Below, in pieces: positions 21,557 to 27,888 of a stretch of 38,195 bases of DNA; positions within the stretch are counted from its first letter, which is position 1; each line of letters starts with the position of its first letter. A program made the translations under genes and the position numbers. The notes beneath the pieces are model-generated. The model was given only the letters and a program-made list of their open reading frames with translations. It made no database searches and had not been told where the DNA came from. The stretch covers positions 1 through 38,195 of the forward strand of contig JAITLC010000007.1 of NCBI GenBank assembly GCA_031278095.1, read 5' to 3'. Source of the DNA: Treponema sp. (GTDB lineage Bacteria; Spirochaetota; Spirochaetia; Treponematales; Breznakiellaceae).

Positions 21557-22873
21557 TTAATCGTTACCTTTTTCGCTAAGTTTTTCCATAAGCATAGCAT
21601 TCTGATCGTTGCTGCGGACAAGGCGTTTTGCCAGCAATTTTGACAGAAAGATCCCGTAATGCGGATATTCCCGGACAATGGAAACAAAGGCTTTGCGGGT
21701 AATAAGTATAAGTTTACCCGGCTCGTCAGCCCTCACGGAAGCGCTTCTGCGCTGATTCAGGAGGAACGCCATCTCACCCATGAAGATATCTTGGGGAGAA
21801 AGGGAACCTACTTTCTTCAGGTTATGAAACACCGAATATGTACCGGAGGCGATATAGTAAATATAATCGGAAGGCTCGTCTTCCCGGAGAACTATATCTC
21901 CCCGTTTGACAGTCACCACTTCTTCCTTTGAAAAACCGACAGGAACTTCATGCTCTACATCAGCCTCATGCTGAACCTCCAGGGTCACCTGGTTTCCCCT
22001 GTCATTATAACTAAGACTGCTTGAAAACAGGCTCGCCATTCTGATGCCCCGGCCATGAAGGCTCATCATGTCCTGTTTTGCAATCTTCTTGAGGTGGACT
22101 TTTACATCGAAACCCTTCCCCTCGTCCCGGATAATAAAGACACTTTTATCATTCTGTATTTCCCACTGAAATTCCACCTTTTTCCCCCGGATTAAGGGAT
22201 CCTTACATTTGAGGGCAACCAGATCCACCACTGAAAAACCGTTTTCCATGCCGACGGTTTTTTCGTCGTAAGTAATACCGCAGTTCCCGTGCTCAATGGC
22301 ATTGATAATGAGTTCCCCCAGGGCAAGCTGAAGGTGCATCTTGTTTTCCGCCCTGATAAGACCTCTCTGGGCAAGGATAGTGGCGCCGATACCTGCAAAG
22401 AGAGGAACAGCCAAAAGATCATTTTCGATGGTAAAAGCTCCCGAGGCGCCATCCAAAAGATTCCGGGTAAATTCCTGCTGGAAGATGATCTGGTAGTTCT
22501 GCTCAATAATCTGAACACTTTTCATGAGATGACTGCGGATTCTGAAGTTGTCCAGCATGGTAAGAAGATTGATGGCCATATATTTTTTGAGCAACGCTTC
22601 TTCCTCGTCTTGTTCGCTGGAATAAAGGCCGATGATACCGAAGTTAAGAATCCACTTGTCTTCTTTGATATGGGAAATAATGTCTTCGATATCTATTCCC
22701 GGATCGGAAAAATTGATGATTACAATTTCCGGAAGATCAAAATTGAGAAATTCAAGTATTTCATCACGACCGGTAAAAAACCGGGGATTATATTCATGCC
22801 TTGTGCTGGAAGTGAAGGCATCTTCAACAAGTTTTTTTATGAACGGGTCGGAATTAATCACTCCTAAAATCAT
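21557..22873 (-). CDS. Pseudo-receiver / GHKL (RsbW-like) ATPase / cyclic-nucleotide-binding fusion protein
   Basis: The 438-aa cytoplasmic protein has three parts. Residues 1-115 look like a response-regulator receiver, but the phospho-acceptor position in EIVIINFSDPG is Asn54, not Asp. Residues about 150-305 are a GHKL ATPase of the RsbW/serine-kinase type: N-box LALGELIINAIEHGN (Glu187, Asn191), G1 box RDEGKGFD (249-256) and G2 HGRGIRMA (273-280). Residues 315-425 are a cNMP-binding domain with the phosphate-cassette-like FMGEMAFLLNQRRSASVRA. It could read a cyclic nucleotide and switch a partner by phosphorylation or sequestration. The substrate is unknown, and the co-transcribed 94-aa protein is the obvious candidate. 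AAGAAGG precedes the ATG. It starts 35 bp after the KdgK-like gene; TATAAT is present in that gap. Confidence 0.85.
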   Translation of the reverse strand: MILGVINSDPFIKKLVEDAFTSSTRHEYNPRFFTGRDEILEFLNFDLPEIVIINFSDPGIDIEDIISHIKEDKWILNFGIIGLYSSEQDEEEALLKKYMAINLLTMLDNFRIRSHLMKSVQIIEQNYQIIFQQEFTRNLLDGASGAFTIENDLLAVPLFAGIGATILAQRGLIRAENKMHLQLALGELIINAIEHGNCGITYDEKTVGMENGFSVVDLVALKCKDPLIRGKKVEFQWEIQNDKSVFIIRDEGKGFDVKVHLKKIAKQDMMSLHGRGIRMASLFSSSLSYNDRGNQVTLEVQHEADVEHEVPVGFSKEEVVTVKRGDIVLREDEPSDYIYYIASGTYSVFHNLKKVGSLSPQDIFMGEMAFLLNQRRSASVRADEPGKLILITRKAFVSIVREYPHYGIFLSKLLAKRLVRSNDQNAMLMEKLSEKGND

Positions 22874-22908
22874 GGTTTGCCTTCTTTTTTAAACATTATA
22901 TTATCATT

Positions 22909-24063
22909 CTACCGCTGGATCCGTGCGGAACCTCCTGCAGAAAAAGCTTCTACCTGATCAAGACTTACCATGGAGGTATCTCCGGGGGTGGTAGTGAGCA
23001 TGGCGCCATGAGCCCAGCCCAGCCGGAGAGCTTTTTCCGGACTTTTATTCTTCATGAGACCATAAAAAAGACCCGCTGCAAAACCATCCCCGCCGCCGAC
23101 CCGGTCATAAATATCCAGTTCGCAGACAGGGGCGCTATACTCCTTGCCTTCATACCAGAGAAGAGCAGACCAGGAATGACGGTTGGTGGAATGGACTTCC
23201 CGCAGAGTAGTGGCGACCACCTTGATGTTAGGGAAATCCCTTACTACATTTTTTATCATATCGAAAAATGCCGAAGCATCCATCTCCCGTTTGTGACTTC
23301 CCGCGGCCTTTTCCACCTCCGGGCCCCGGATTCCCAGGCCCTTCTGTAGATCCTCTTCGTTTCCCACAAGCACATCCACATAGGAAATGATCTTGCGAAG
23401 GATCTTTACCGCCCGTTCACCGGCCTGCGCAGGGCCGGAATCCCCTGCGGCGTTTGTCCCGGCATTCGAAGCCGCCGCCCAAAGCTTGGCCCGGTAATTG
23501 AGGTCAAAGGAAACCACCGCCCCGGCAGCCTTTGCGGCCTGCATGGCTTCAATGACCAGTTCCGGGGTTGTGGGGGAGAGAGCACTGAAAATACCCCCCG
23601 AATGAAACCAGCGTACATTTGGTTGTTCTTTGGAGCCAAGAATTTTCTGCCAGTCAAAGTCTCCCGGTTTAAGGCGGTCTGCAGCCTCATTGGAACGGTT
23701 ATAAAACACTACCGGCGGGCGCACCCCCTGGCCTTCATCGCTCCAGACAATTGCCATATTGGGACCTCGAACTCCGTCATGGGCAAAACGCCTATAGTAG
23801 GGAACCACACCCGCCCGCCTAACCGCATTCTCTATCCTCTTACCGATGGGATAATCCACCATGGCGGAAACAATAGCGCTCCGCATGCCGAAACAGCTTG
23901 AAAGATTTGCCGCTACATTATACTCCCCCCCCGAAACATGAAGGGTAAAATGATCCGCCTCCGCAAAGGGGATGACTCCGGGGTTAAGCCTGGTTACCAG
24001 GGCGCCCAGAGCCAGGAAATCATGTTTTACTCCCTCCGGAGGAGGAATATACAACGAAGACAT
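22909..24063 (-). CDS. PfkB-family sugar kinase, 2-keto-3-deoxygluconate kinase-like
   Basis: A 384-aa ribokinase-fold enzyme. It shows the substrate motif HVSGGEYNVAANLS (42-55), FDLNYRAKLW (186-195) typical of KdgK, and the catalytic DRVGGGDGFAAGLFYG with Asp326; the usual GAGD reads GGGD. A probable insert rich in Ala, Gly and Asn (about 197-217) enlarges it compared with the usual 310-340 aa. By family it phosphorylates 2-keto-3-deoxygluconate or a similar keto-acid or sugar, but the pathway genes are not next to it. A leaderless promoter places +1 at the ATG. An internal GGAGGGAG at codons 9-12 precedes an out-of-frame ATG and appears fortuitous. Confidence 0.85.
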   Translation of the reverse strand: MSSLYIPPPEGVKHDFLALGALVTRLNPGVIPFAEADHFTLHVSGGEYNVAANLSSCFGMRSAIVSAMVDYPIGKRIENAVRRAGVVPYYRRFAHDGVRGPNMAIVWSDEGQGVRPPVVFYNRSNEAADRLKPGDFDWQKILGSKEQPNVRWFHSGGIFSALSPTTPELVIEAMQAAKAAGAVVSFDLNYRAKLWAAASNAGTNAAGDSGPAQAGERAVKILRKIISYVDVLVGNEEDLQKGLGIRGPEVEKAAGSHKREMDASAFFDMIKNVVRDFPNIKVVATTLREVHSTNRHSWSALLWYEGKEYSAPVCELDIYDRVGGGDGFAAGLFYGLMKNKSPEKALRLGWAHGAMLTTTPGDTSMVSLDQVEAFSAGGSARIQR

Positions 24064-24069
24064 AAAATG

Positions 24070-24098
24070 ATTATGAATTATTTTTTATCATTTATCAA
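24070..24098 (-). promoter_or_regulatory. Leaderless promoter of the KdgK-like kinase
   Basis: On the minus strand TTGATA (24098-24093), exactly 17 bases, CATAAT (24075-24070), 6 bases, then ATG at 24063. The predicted +1 is at the start codon. A small hairpin GCCGT/ACGGC lies upstream at 24107-24124. Confidence 0.6.
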
Positions 24099-24228
24099 GA
24101 ATTATTGCCGTCCTTTGAAACGGCATTCAAAAAATATTCGAAATTCTCATAAGTCTTCAAAATTTACCTGTTATAAGGAGTTTAATTTCTGATTCCTTAT
24201 ATATTTTACAGATATTAGATCATAATAC

Positions 24229-24257
24229 TTGACCTATTTTGAGTATTTTAGTATATT
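24229..24257 (+). promoter_or_regulatory. Strong sigma70-like promoter of the AAA ATPase pair
   Basis: TTGACC (24229-24234), 17 bases, TATATT (24252-24257). Predicted +1 is about 24264, directly before the element 1 copy that spans 24265-24318. Confidence 0.65.
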
Positions 24258-24264
24258 TTGAATT

Positions 24265-24318
24265 GAACTTGCTCCGAAATTATGATTCTGCCGGATCACC
24301 GGATCTTGGAACAGCCTC
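24265..24318. repeat. Element 1 palindromic repeat, long variant, forming the leader of the AAA ATPase gene
   Basis: GAACTTGCTCCGAAATTATG at the left and CGGATCTTGGAACAGCCTC at the right, with the inner block CCGGATCACCGGAT. It aligns with the 26672 copy over 54 bp. It fills nearly the whole interval between the predicted transcription start and the ATG at 24323. Confidence 0.85.
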
Positions 24319-24322
24319 GATT

Positions 24323-25486
24323 ATGGAAAGGTATATCCCCCGTCATTTTGACAATCTACAGAATTTAATGATACCCAAACGGGCAACGGTTCTTTGCGGG
24401 CCCTGCGGGGTGGGGAAAACCACCCTGATAAACCATTACCTTGCCTCTTCAACCGGACGGACGGGTGAAGGTTCCTTCCGTGAGGCACGGGTTCTCCGCG
24501 CTTCCGGAAACAACCTTTTGGAACGCAGCCTCCTTTCCAGCCAGGAAGCACGTGTTCTGCTTGAGTGGGTTTCCGGCTACGATACGGTATTTATTGACGA
24601 GGCCCAACGTATACCCGATATAGGCTGGGCCCTCAAGACACTGATAGATTCCCGGCCGGAACTGACCATTATTGTTGCCGGTTCTTCGAATTTTGATCTT
24701 GCCAACAAATTCGGAGAACCTTTGACGGAGCGGCAGATCCCCGTCATCCTGTTTCCCCTGTCCGCCGGAGAATTGCGCGCTACCATGAACGATTTTGAAC
24801 TCAGGCAGAATCTGGAAGATCTGCTTGTCTTCGGCATGTATCCTGAAGTCCGTACCTGTGTTTTTGCAGACGAGAAAAAGAAGATCCTTAACGAATTTGC
24901 CGGTTCCTATTTATTGAAGGACATCCTTGAAACAGAGGGAATCAAAAAACCGCGGATACTTGTCAACTTGCTTATCCTTATTGCCCTGCAGATTGGAAAC
25001 GAGGTAAGCCTCCATAAATTGGGCGGCAAACTCGGCATAGATATGAAAACTGTTGAACGCTATCTTGATCTTCTGGAGAAGCATTTTGTCCTTTACAACC
25101 TGCGCGGTTTTAGCAGAAATTTGCGGAATGAGGTTACCAGAACAAGCAAGTACTATTTCTACGATACGGGGATACGGAATACTGTGATAAAAAATTTCAA
25201 TCCCCTTTCCCTCCGCAATGACGCCAGCGTGCTCTGGGAAAATTTTATGGTTATTGAACGGCTGAAAACCCGGAGTTACAACAATATCTATGCCCGCGAT
25301 TACTTCTGGCGGACTTGGGAAAAACAGGGAATCGATCTGCTGGAGGAATACGAAGGCAGTCTGCATGCACTGGAATTCAAATGGTCAGCGGAGAAAGCCG
25401 CAAAACCCCCTCCGGCATTCAGGCAGAGCTACCCCGATGCAAGCTACAAAGCGGTAAGCCCGGATAATTTTTTGGAGTGTATCTAA
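24323..25486 (+). CDS. AAA-family ATPase with DUF4143-like C-terminus
   Basis: A 387-aa cytoplasmic protein. Walker A is GPCGVGKTT (26-34), Walker B VFIDEAQRIPD (89-99), and a sensor-1-like strand IIVAGSSNFDLAN follows. The middle contains a winged-helix-like region (LHKLGGKLGIDMKTVERYLDLL), then KYYFYDTGIRN and a PD-(D/E)XK-like YARDYFWRTWEKQGIDLLEE/HALEFKW segment, typical of DUF4143 proteins. Their biological role is poorly known. An open frame runs upstream to 24239 through the promoter and repeat, so ATG 24323 is preferred. There is no ribosome binding site between repeat and ATG. The stop TAA overlaps the next ATG (TAATG), so the pair is coupled. Confidence 0.88.
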   Translation: MERYIPRHFDNLQNLMIPKRATVLCGPCGVGKTTLINHYLASSTGRTGEGSFREARVLRASGNNLLERSLLSSQEARVLLEWVSGYDTVFIDEAQRIPDIGWALKTLIDSRPELTIIVAGSSNFDLANKFGEPLTERQIPVILFPLSAGELRATMNDFELRQNLEDLLVFGMYPEVRTCVFADEKKKILNEFAGSYLLKDILETEGIKKPRILVNLLILIALQIGNEVSLHKLGGKLGIDMKTVERYLDLLEKHFVLYNLRGFSRNLRNEVTRTSKYYFYDTGIRNTVIKNFNPLSLRNDASVLWENFMVIERLKTRSYNNIYARDYFWRTWEKQGIDLLEEYEGSLHALEFKWSAEKAAKPPPAFRQSYPDASYKAVSPDNFLECI

Positions 25487-25920
25487 TGGAAACTATCGAG
25501 TTTCGCCATCTGGAACTACGCGCTCCGCTTTATTACCTGGAAACCTCCGGACTTGAGCCTTTTGAAACAGATGAAAGAGAAGAACAGGCATTCTGCTTTG
25601 AGCTTGACGGCGGGGAAGGAATCAGCATTGAACCGGATCTGCGGCATTGGCTGGGGCCGCTTCTCTTTGCGGGGAGGCAGAGTCCAATAACCGCAGGGGG
25701 AGAGCCGAGTTTTGAAATTCCTGCGGGGCATTATCTCTTTGCCCAGCTTCGGGGGAAGAGGAGCCGGGAAGATTTTATATATATGGGAACGGAAGTACAG
25801 AAAGACGGGCTTTGGGAACGTTACAGGCTGGAAAACAAGGTTTTCCTCAGACGGCTTTTTGAAGACGGACTGCCGGTAACTCAAGTACTGAGGCCTTGTA
25901 GCCCTCCCGAAGAGCTCTGA
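25486..25920 (+). CDS. Small protein of unknown function coupled to the AAA ATPase
   Basis: A 144-aa acidic protein without signal peptide, membrane segment or recognisable motif. It is rich in Glu, Leu and aromatic residues (FRHLELRAPLYYLETSG, FEIPAGHYLFAQLRG). GGAG at 25474-25477 lies 8 bases before ATG 25486, which overlaps the ATPase stop by one base; a GTG at 25477 in the same frame is a less likely start. The tight coupling suggests that it binds or regulates the ATPase. The pair does not resemble a toxin-antitoxin system that I can name. It ends 7 bp before the convergent exported-protein gene. Confidence 0.75.
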   Translation: METIEFRHLELRAPLYYLETSGLEPFETDEREEQAFCFELDGGEGISIEPDLRHWLGPLLFAGRQSPITAGGEPSFEIPAGHYLFAQLRGKRSREDFIYMGTEVQKDGLWERYRLENKVFLRRLFEDGLPVTQVLRPCSPPEEL

Positions 25921-25927
25921 AACAAAA

Positions 25928-26635
25928 CTACAGTTTCAATGCTTCCACCATGTAGCGTACATCGTAGCCTGAATCCGCCTGCTTGCGGGTTTCGATCACA
26001 AAGATTATGGAGCCTTCATGGGGGGCGGCAATGACCTTCTTGATTTTGTAAGAGGCAATGAGAGAGCGTTTTACACCCGGTGTGCCGACGGTATAGGATT
26101 TCCGGCTTCCGTTGGCACTTGTTCTTTCCAGTTCAATATAAAACGAAGATTTTAAGTTTGCGCCTGTTCCTTCGATATAGGGAACCAAAACCGCACGGTA
26201 ATTGTCGCCTTTGCCGAAGTCACGGAATTCGATGCTGGAACCCTGGGCAACGTCTGTAGAAACGTCACCATTTTCCAGGGAAATGTAGAGGGGTTTCCCC
26301 TGATTCATAAAGGTAACCTTATTCTGATCCGCCAACGCGCCGTTATGGGAAAGTAGCCTGAAAAAAGCGCCGGAACCATCCTGGCCTGCCAGCACCGGAC
26401 TTTCGTGGGTATAAGAGAGTTTCCCGCCGGAAACAAAGTTATTCCGGGGCACATCTACTGCAAAAAGATCCGCCCAGGGTCTGAGGGTTGAAGTCTGAAC
26501 TCCGTATTGGGCGAACATATACACCTGTCCATCGGAGGAAAAGCCCAGATCTACAAAAGATGCGGTATCTCCCGCCCATAAGGAAAAAACAAGCAGAACC
26601 ATGCCGCCTAATATGACAGTTTTTTTCATTAACAT
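25928..26635 (-). CDS. Predicted secreted protein, DUF2259-like
   Basis: A 235-aa protein. Residues 1-22 (MLMKKTVILGGMVLLVFSLWAG) form a signal peptide, giving a periplasmic mature protein starting near DTASFVDLGFSSDGQ. That start, YMFAQYGVQ, and FYIELERTSANGSRKSY resemble the DUF2259 family of secreted proteins of unknown function. No catalytic residues are evident. GGAGG lies 5 bases before ATG 26635; an ATG two codons later is also possible. It is monocistronic. A long element 1 copy lies 37 bp upstream of the start and would fall in the leader or promoter region. Confidence 0.75.
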   Translation of the reverse strand: MLMKKTVILGGMVLLVFSLWAGDTASFVDLGFSSDGQVYMFAQYGVQTSTLRPWADLFAVDVPRNNFVSGGKLSYTHESPVLAGQDGSGAFFRLLSHNGALADQNKVTFMNQGKPLYISLENGDVSTDVAQGSSIEFRDFGKGDNYRAVLVPYIEGTGANLKSSFYIELERTSANGSRKSYTVGTPGVKRSLIASYKIKKVIAAPHEGSIIFVIETRKQADSGYDVRYMVEALKL

Positions 26636-26671
26636 GCGTACCTCCGATCCGTGAAGATTTGGGAATCTCCT

Positions 26672-26725
26672 GAGCTTGTTCCAAAATTATGATCCTTCCG
26701 AATCACCGGATTTTGGGACAGCCTC
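26672..26725. repeat. Element 1 palindromic repeat, long variant, between divergent genes
   Basis: GAGCTTGTTCCAAAATTATG, inner CCTTCCGAATCACCGGATT, right arm TTGGGACAGCCTC. It lies between the divergent DUF2259-like gene and the membrane-protein gene at 26780. Confidence 0.85.
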
Positions 26726-26779
26726 TCCTCCTTAAGAAGTATCGGCATGTAGTATAACCGCCTTGAGGGAAAGGACTTC

Positions 26780-27631
26780 ATGAGTTATACTTTTTATATG
26801 ACCCTATCCGGCAGGAATACCATTTTAAAAGGGAGTATTGCGCTTAGTTCGGTGTTCCTCTTCATATTGGCTGCAAGTTCGGCAAGGGTTATTGCCGCCT
26901 GTCCGGATGCCGCTGCTGCCGCCTTCCGCCGTTCCGCCGGATTCGGTCAGTTGATTGGGGGAAAATTTTTTGAAACGAATCCTTACGGGGCCTATATTTC
27001 CATAATCGCTTCGGTACTCTATTCTTTCACCGTCACTATTATTATTTACTATTTTTTTGAAAAAACCCAGTCTCCGGAGATCCTCTTTTTTGCCTTTTTT
27101 GCGCTGTCTTTCGGCTTTGAATCAATGAGGATCGTGGCGCCCCTGAACATGGATCATGAGATTCTTCCCATCTACCTGATGATCTCTTCGCGGCTTCTCC
27201 TTTTTGGCCGTTATGCCGGTATCTTTTCACTCTTTGCCGCTTCGATTTATGCGGCCGGATTCCAGGCCCAGCAACAACGTATCACGCTCTTTGTTATAGT
27301 GGTGGCAACCTTGATTATCGCCCTTGGAGTCCCCGTGGATACCCTCTCCTGGGATACCAGTTTCAGTATGATTTCCGGTTTTTTGCCCATGTTCCGCCTG
27401 GTGGAAGCTGTAATGTTCATCATTACGCTGATAAGTTTCTTTATTTCATCCTGGTTCAGGAGCGAAAAGGAATTTATTGTTATCGGCATAGGTTCCCTTC
27501 TCGTCCTGCTTGGCCGGAATCTTCTGCTCAACGCCGATACCTGGATAAGCCCTATTCCCGGCTCGCTTGCACTGGCGGCAGGAACCTGGTTTATCTGCAC
27601 AAGGCTGCATAAAGTCTATTTGTGGCTCTAG
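26780..27631 (+). CDS. Polytopic membrane protein of unknown function
   Basis: A 283-aa protein with about seven hydrophobic segments (for example SIALSSVFLFILAAS, AYISIIASVLYSFTVTIIIY, ILFFAFFALSFGFE, LFVIVVATLIIALGV, MFIITLISFFISSWF, FIVIGIGSLLVLLG). The layout resembles 7TM signal-receptor or sensory membrane domains, but no output domain is attached, and I do not recognise the family. AAGG at 26771-26774 precedes ATG 26780 by 5 bases; an ATG six codons later is an alternative. The TAG stop is the edge of an element 2 copy. It has no obvious functional tie to the divergent secreted protein or to the downstream LarA homologue. Confidence 0.75.
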   Translation: MSYTFYMTLSGRNTILKGSIALSSVFLFILAASSARVIAACPDAAAAAFRRSAGFGQLIGGKFFETNPYGAYISIIASVLYSFTVTIIIYYFFEKTQSPEILFFAFFALSFGFESMRIVAPLNMDHEILPIYLMISSRLLLFGRYAGIFSLFAASIYAAGFQAQQQRITLFVIVVATLIIALGVPVDTLSWDTSFSMISGFLPMFRLVEAVMFIITLISFFISSWFRSEKEFIVIGIGSLLVLLGRNLLLNADTWISPIPGSLALAAGTWFICTRLHKVYLWL

Positions 27632-27673
27632 GAAAACGCTGATTAAATGGCGCCAATCAGTGCTTCCCTAAGG
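27629..27673. repeat. Element 2 palindromic repeat overlapping a stop codon
   Basis: TAGGAAAACGCTGATTAAAT, GGCGCCAATCAG, TGCTTCCCTAAGG. Its first three bases are the TAG stop of the membrane-protein gene. The centre AAATGGCGCCAATCAG matches the copies at 11397 and 14360. Confidence 0.85.
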
Positions 27674-27727
27674 CAGTATTCCGTATTGTCTGACTGTAAG
27701 TCCGGATTAAAAAAATCGGGTTTTGGA

Positions 27728-27775
27728 ACCGGTAAAAATTTACCGGTATTCAAATTCAAGAACCCGGTTGGTTCT
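27728..27775 (+). promoter_or_regulatory. Two hairpins in the intergenic region before the LarA homologue
   Basis: ACCGGTAAA/TTTACCGGT (27728-27747) pairs around two A residues, and AGAACC/GGTTCT (27759-27775) around CGGTT. With the hairpins at 27785-27825 and 27833-27859, the 257-bp gap holds four stem-loops besides the element 2 copy. Confidence 0.5.
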
Positions 27776-27784
27776 CTACAAGTC

Positions 27785-27825
27785 CTGCAATTTCTCGTCT
27801 TACGGTTGTGAAATTGCGGTTTTTT
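27785..27825 (+). terminator. Intrinsic terminator before the LarA homologue
   Basis: GCAATTTC (27787-27794) pairs with GAAATTGC (27810-27817), followed by GG and six T residues. It probably ends the transcript of the membrane-protein gene. It could alternatively act as an attenuator if transcription into larA starts upstream. Confidence 0.6.
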
Positions 27826-27832
27826 AGCGGAA

Positions 27833-27859
27833 GTTGTTCAGAAACTGTTTCTGAACAAC
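27833..27859 (+). promoter_or_regulatory. Perfect 27-bp palindrome, candidate operator
   Basis: Half-sites GTTGTTCAGAAAC and GTTTCTGAACAAC are exact reverse complements around one T. It ends 2 bp before TATTAT (27862-27867), a possible -10, so it would cover the -35 region. It may also be a compact element 1 relative (compare 15962-15988). Confidence 0.5.
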
Positions 27860-27888
27860 TCTATTATTAGGATAAACACAGGTAAATA

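Noticed and set aside
24239-24322. 28-codon N-terminal extension of the AAA ATPase
   Set aside because: It runs through the promoter -10 and the repeat element, so it is unlikely to be transcribed as a whole.
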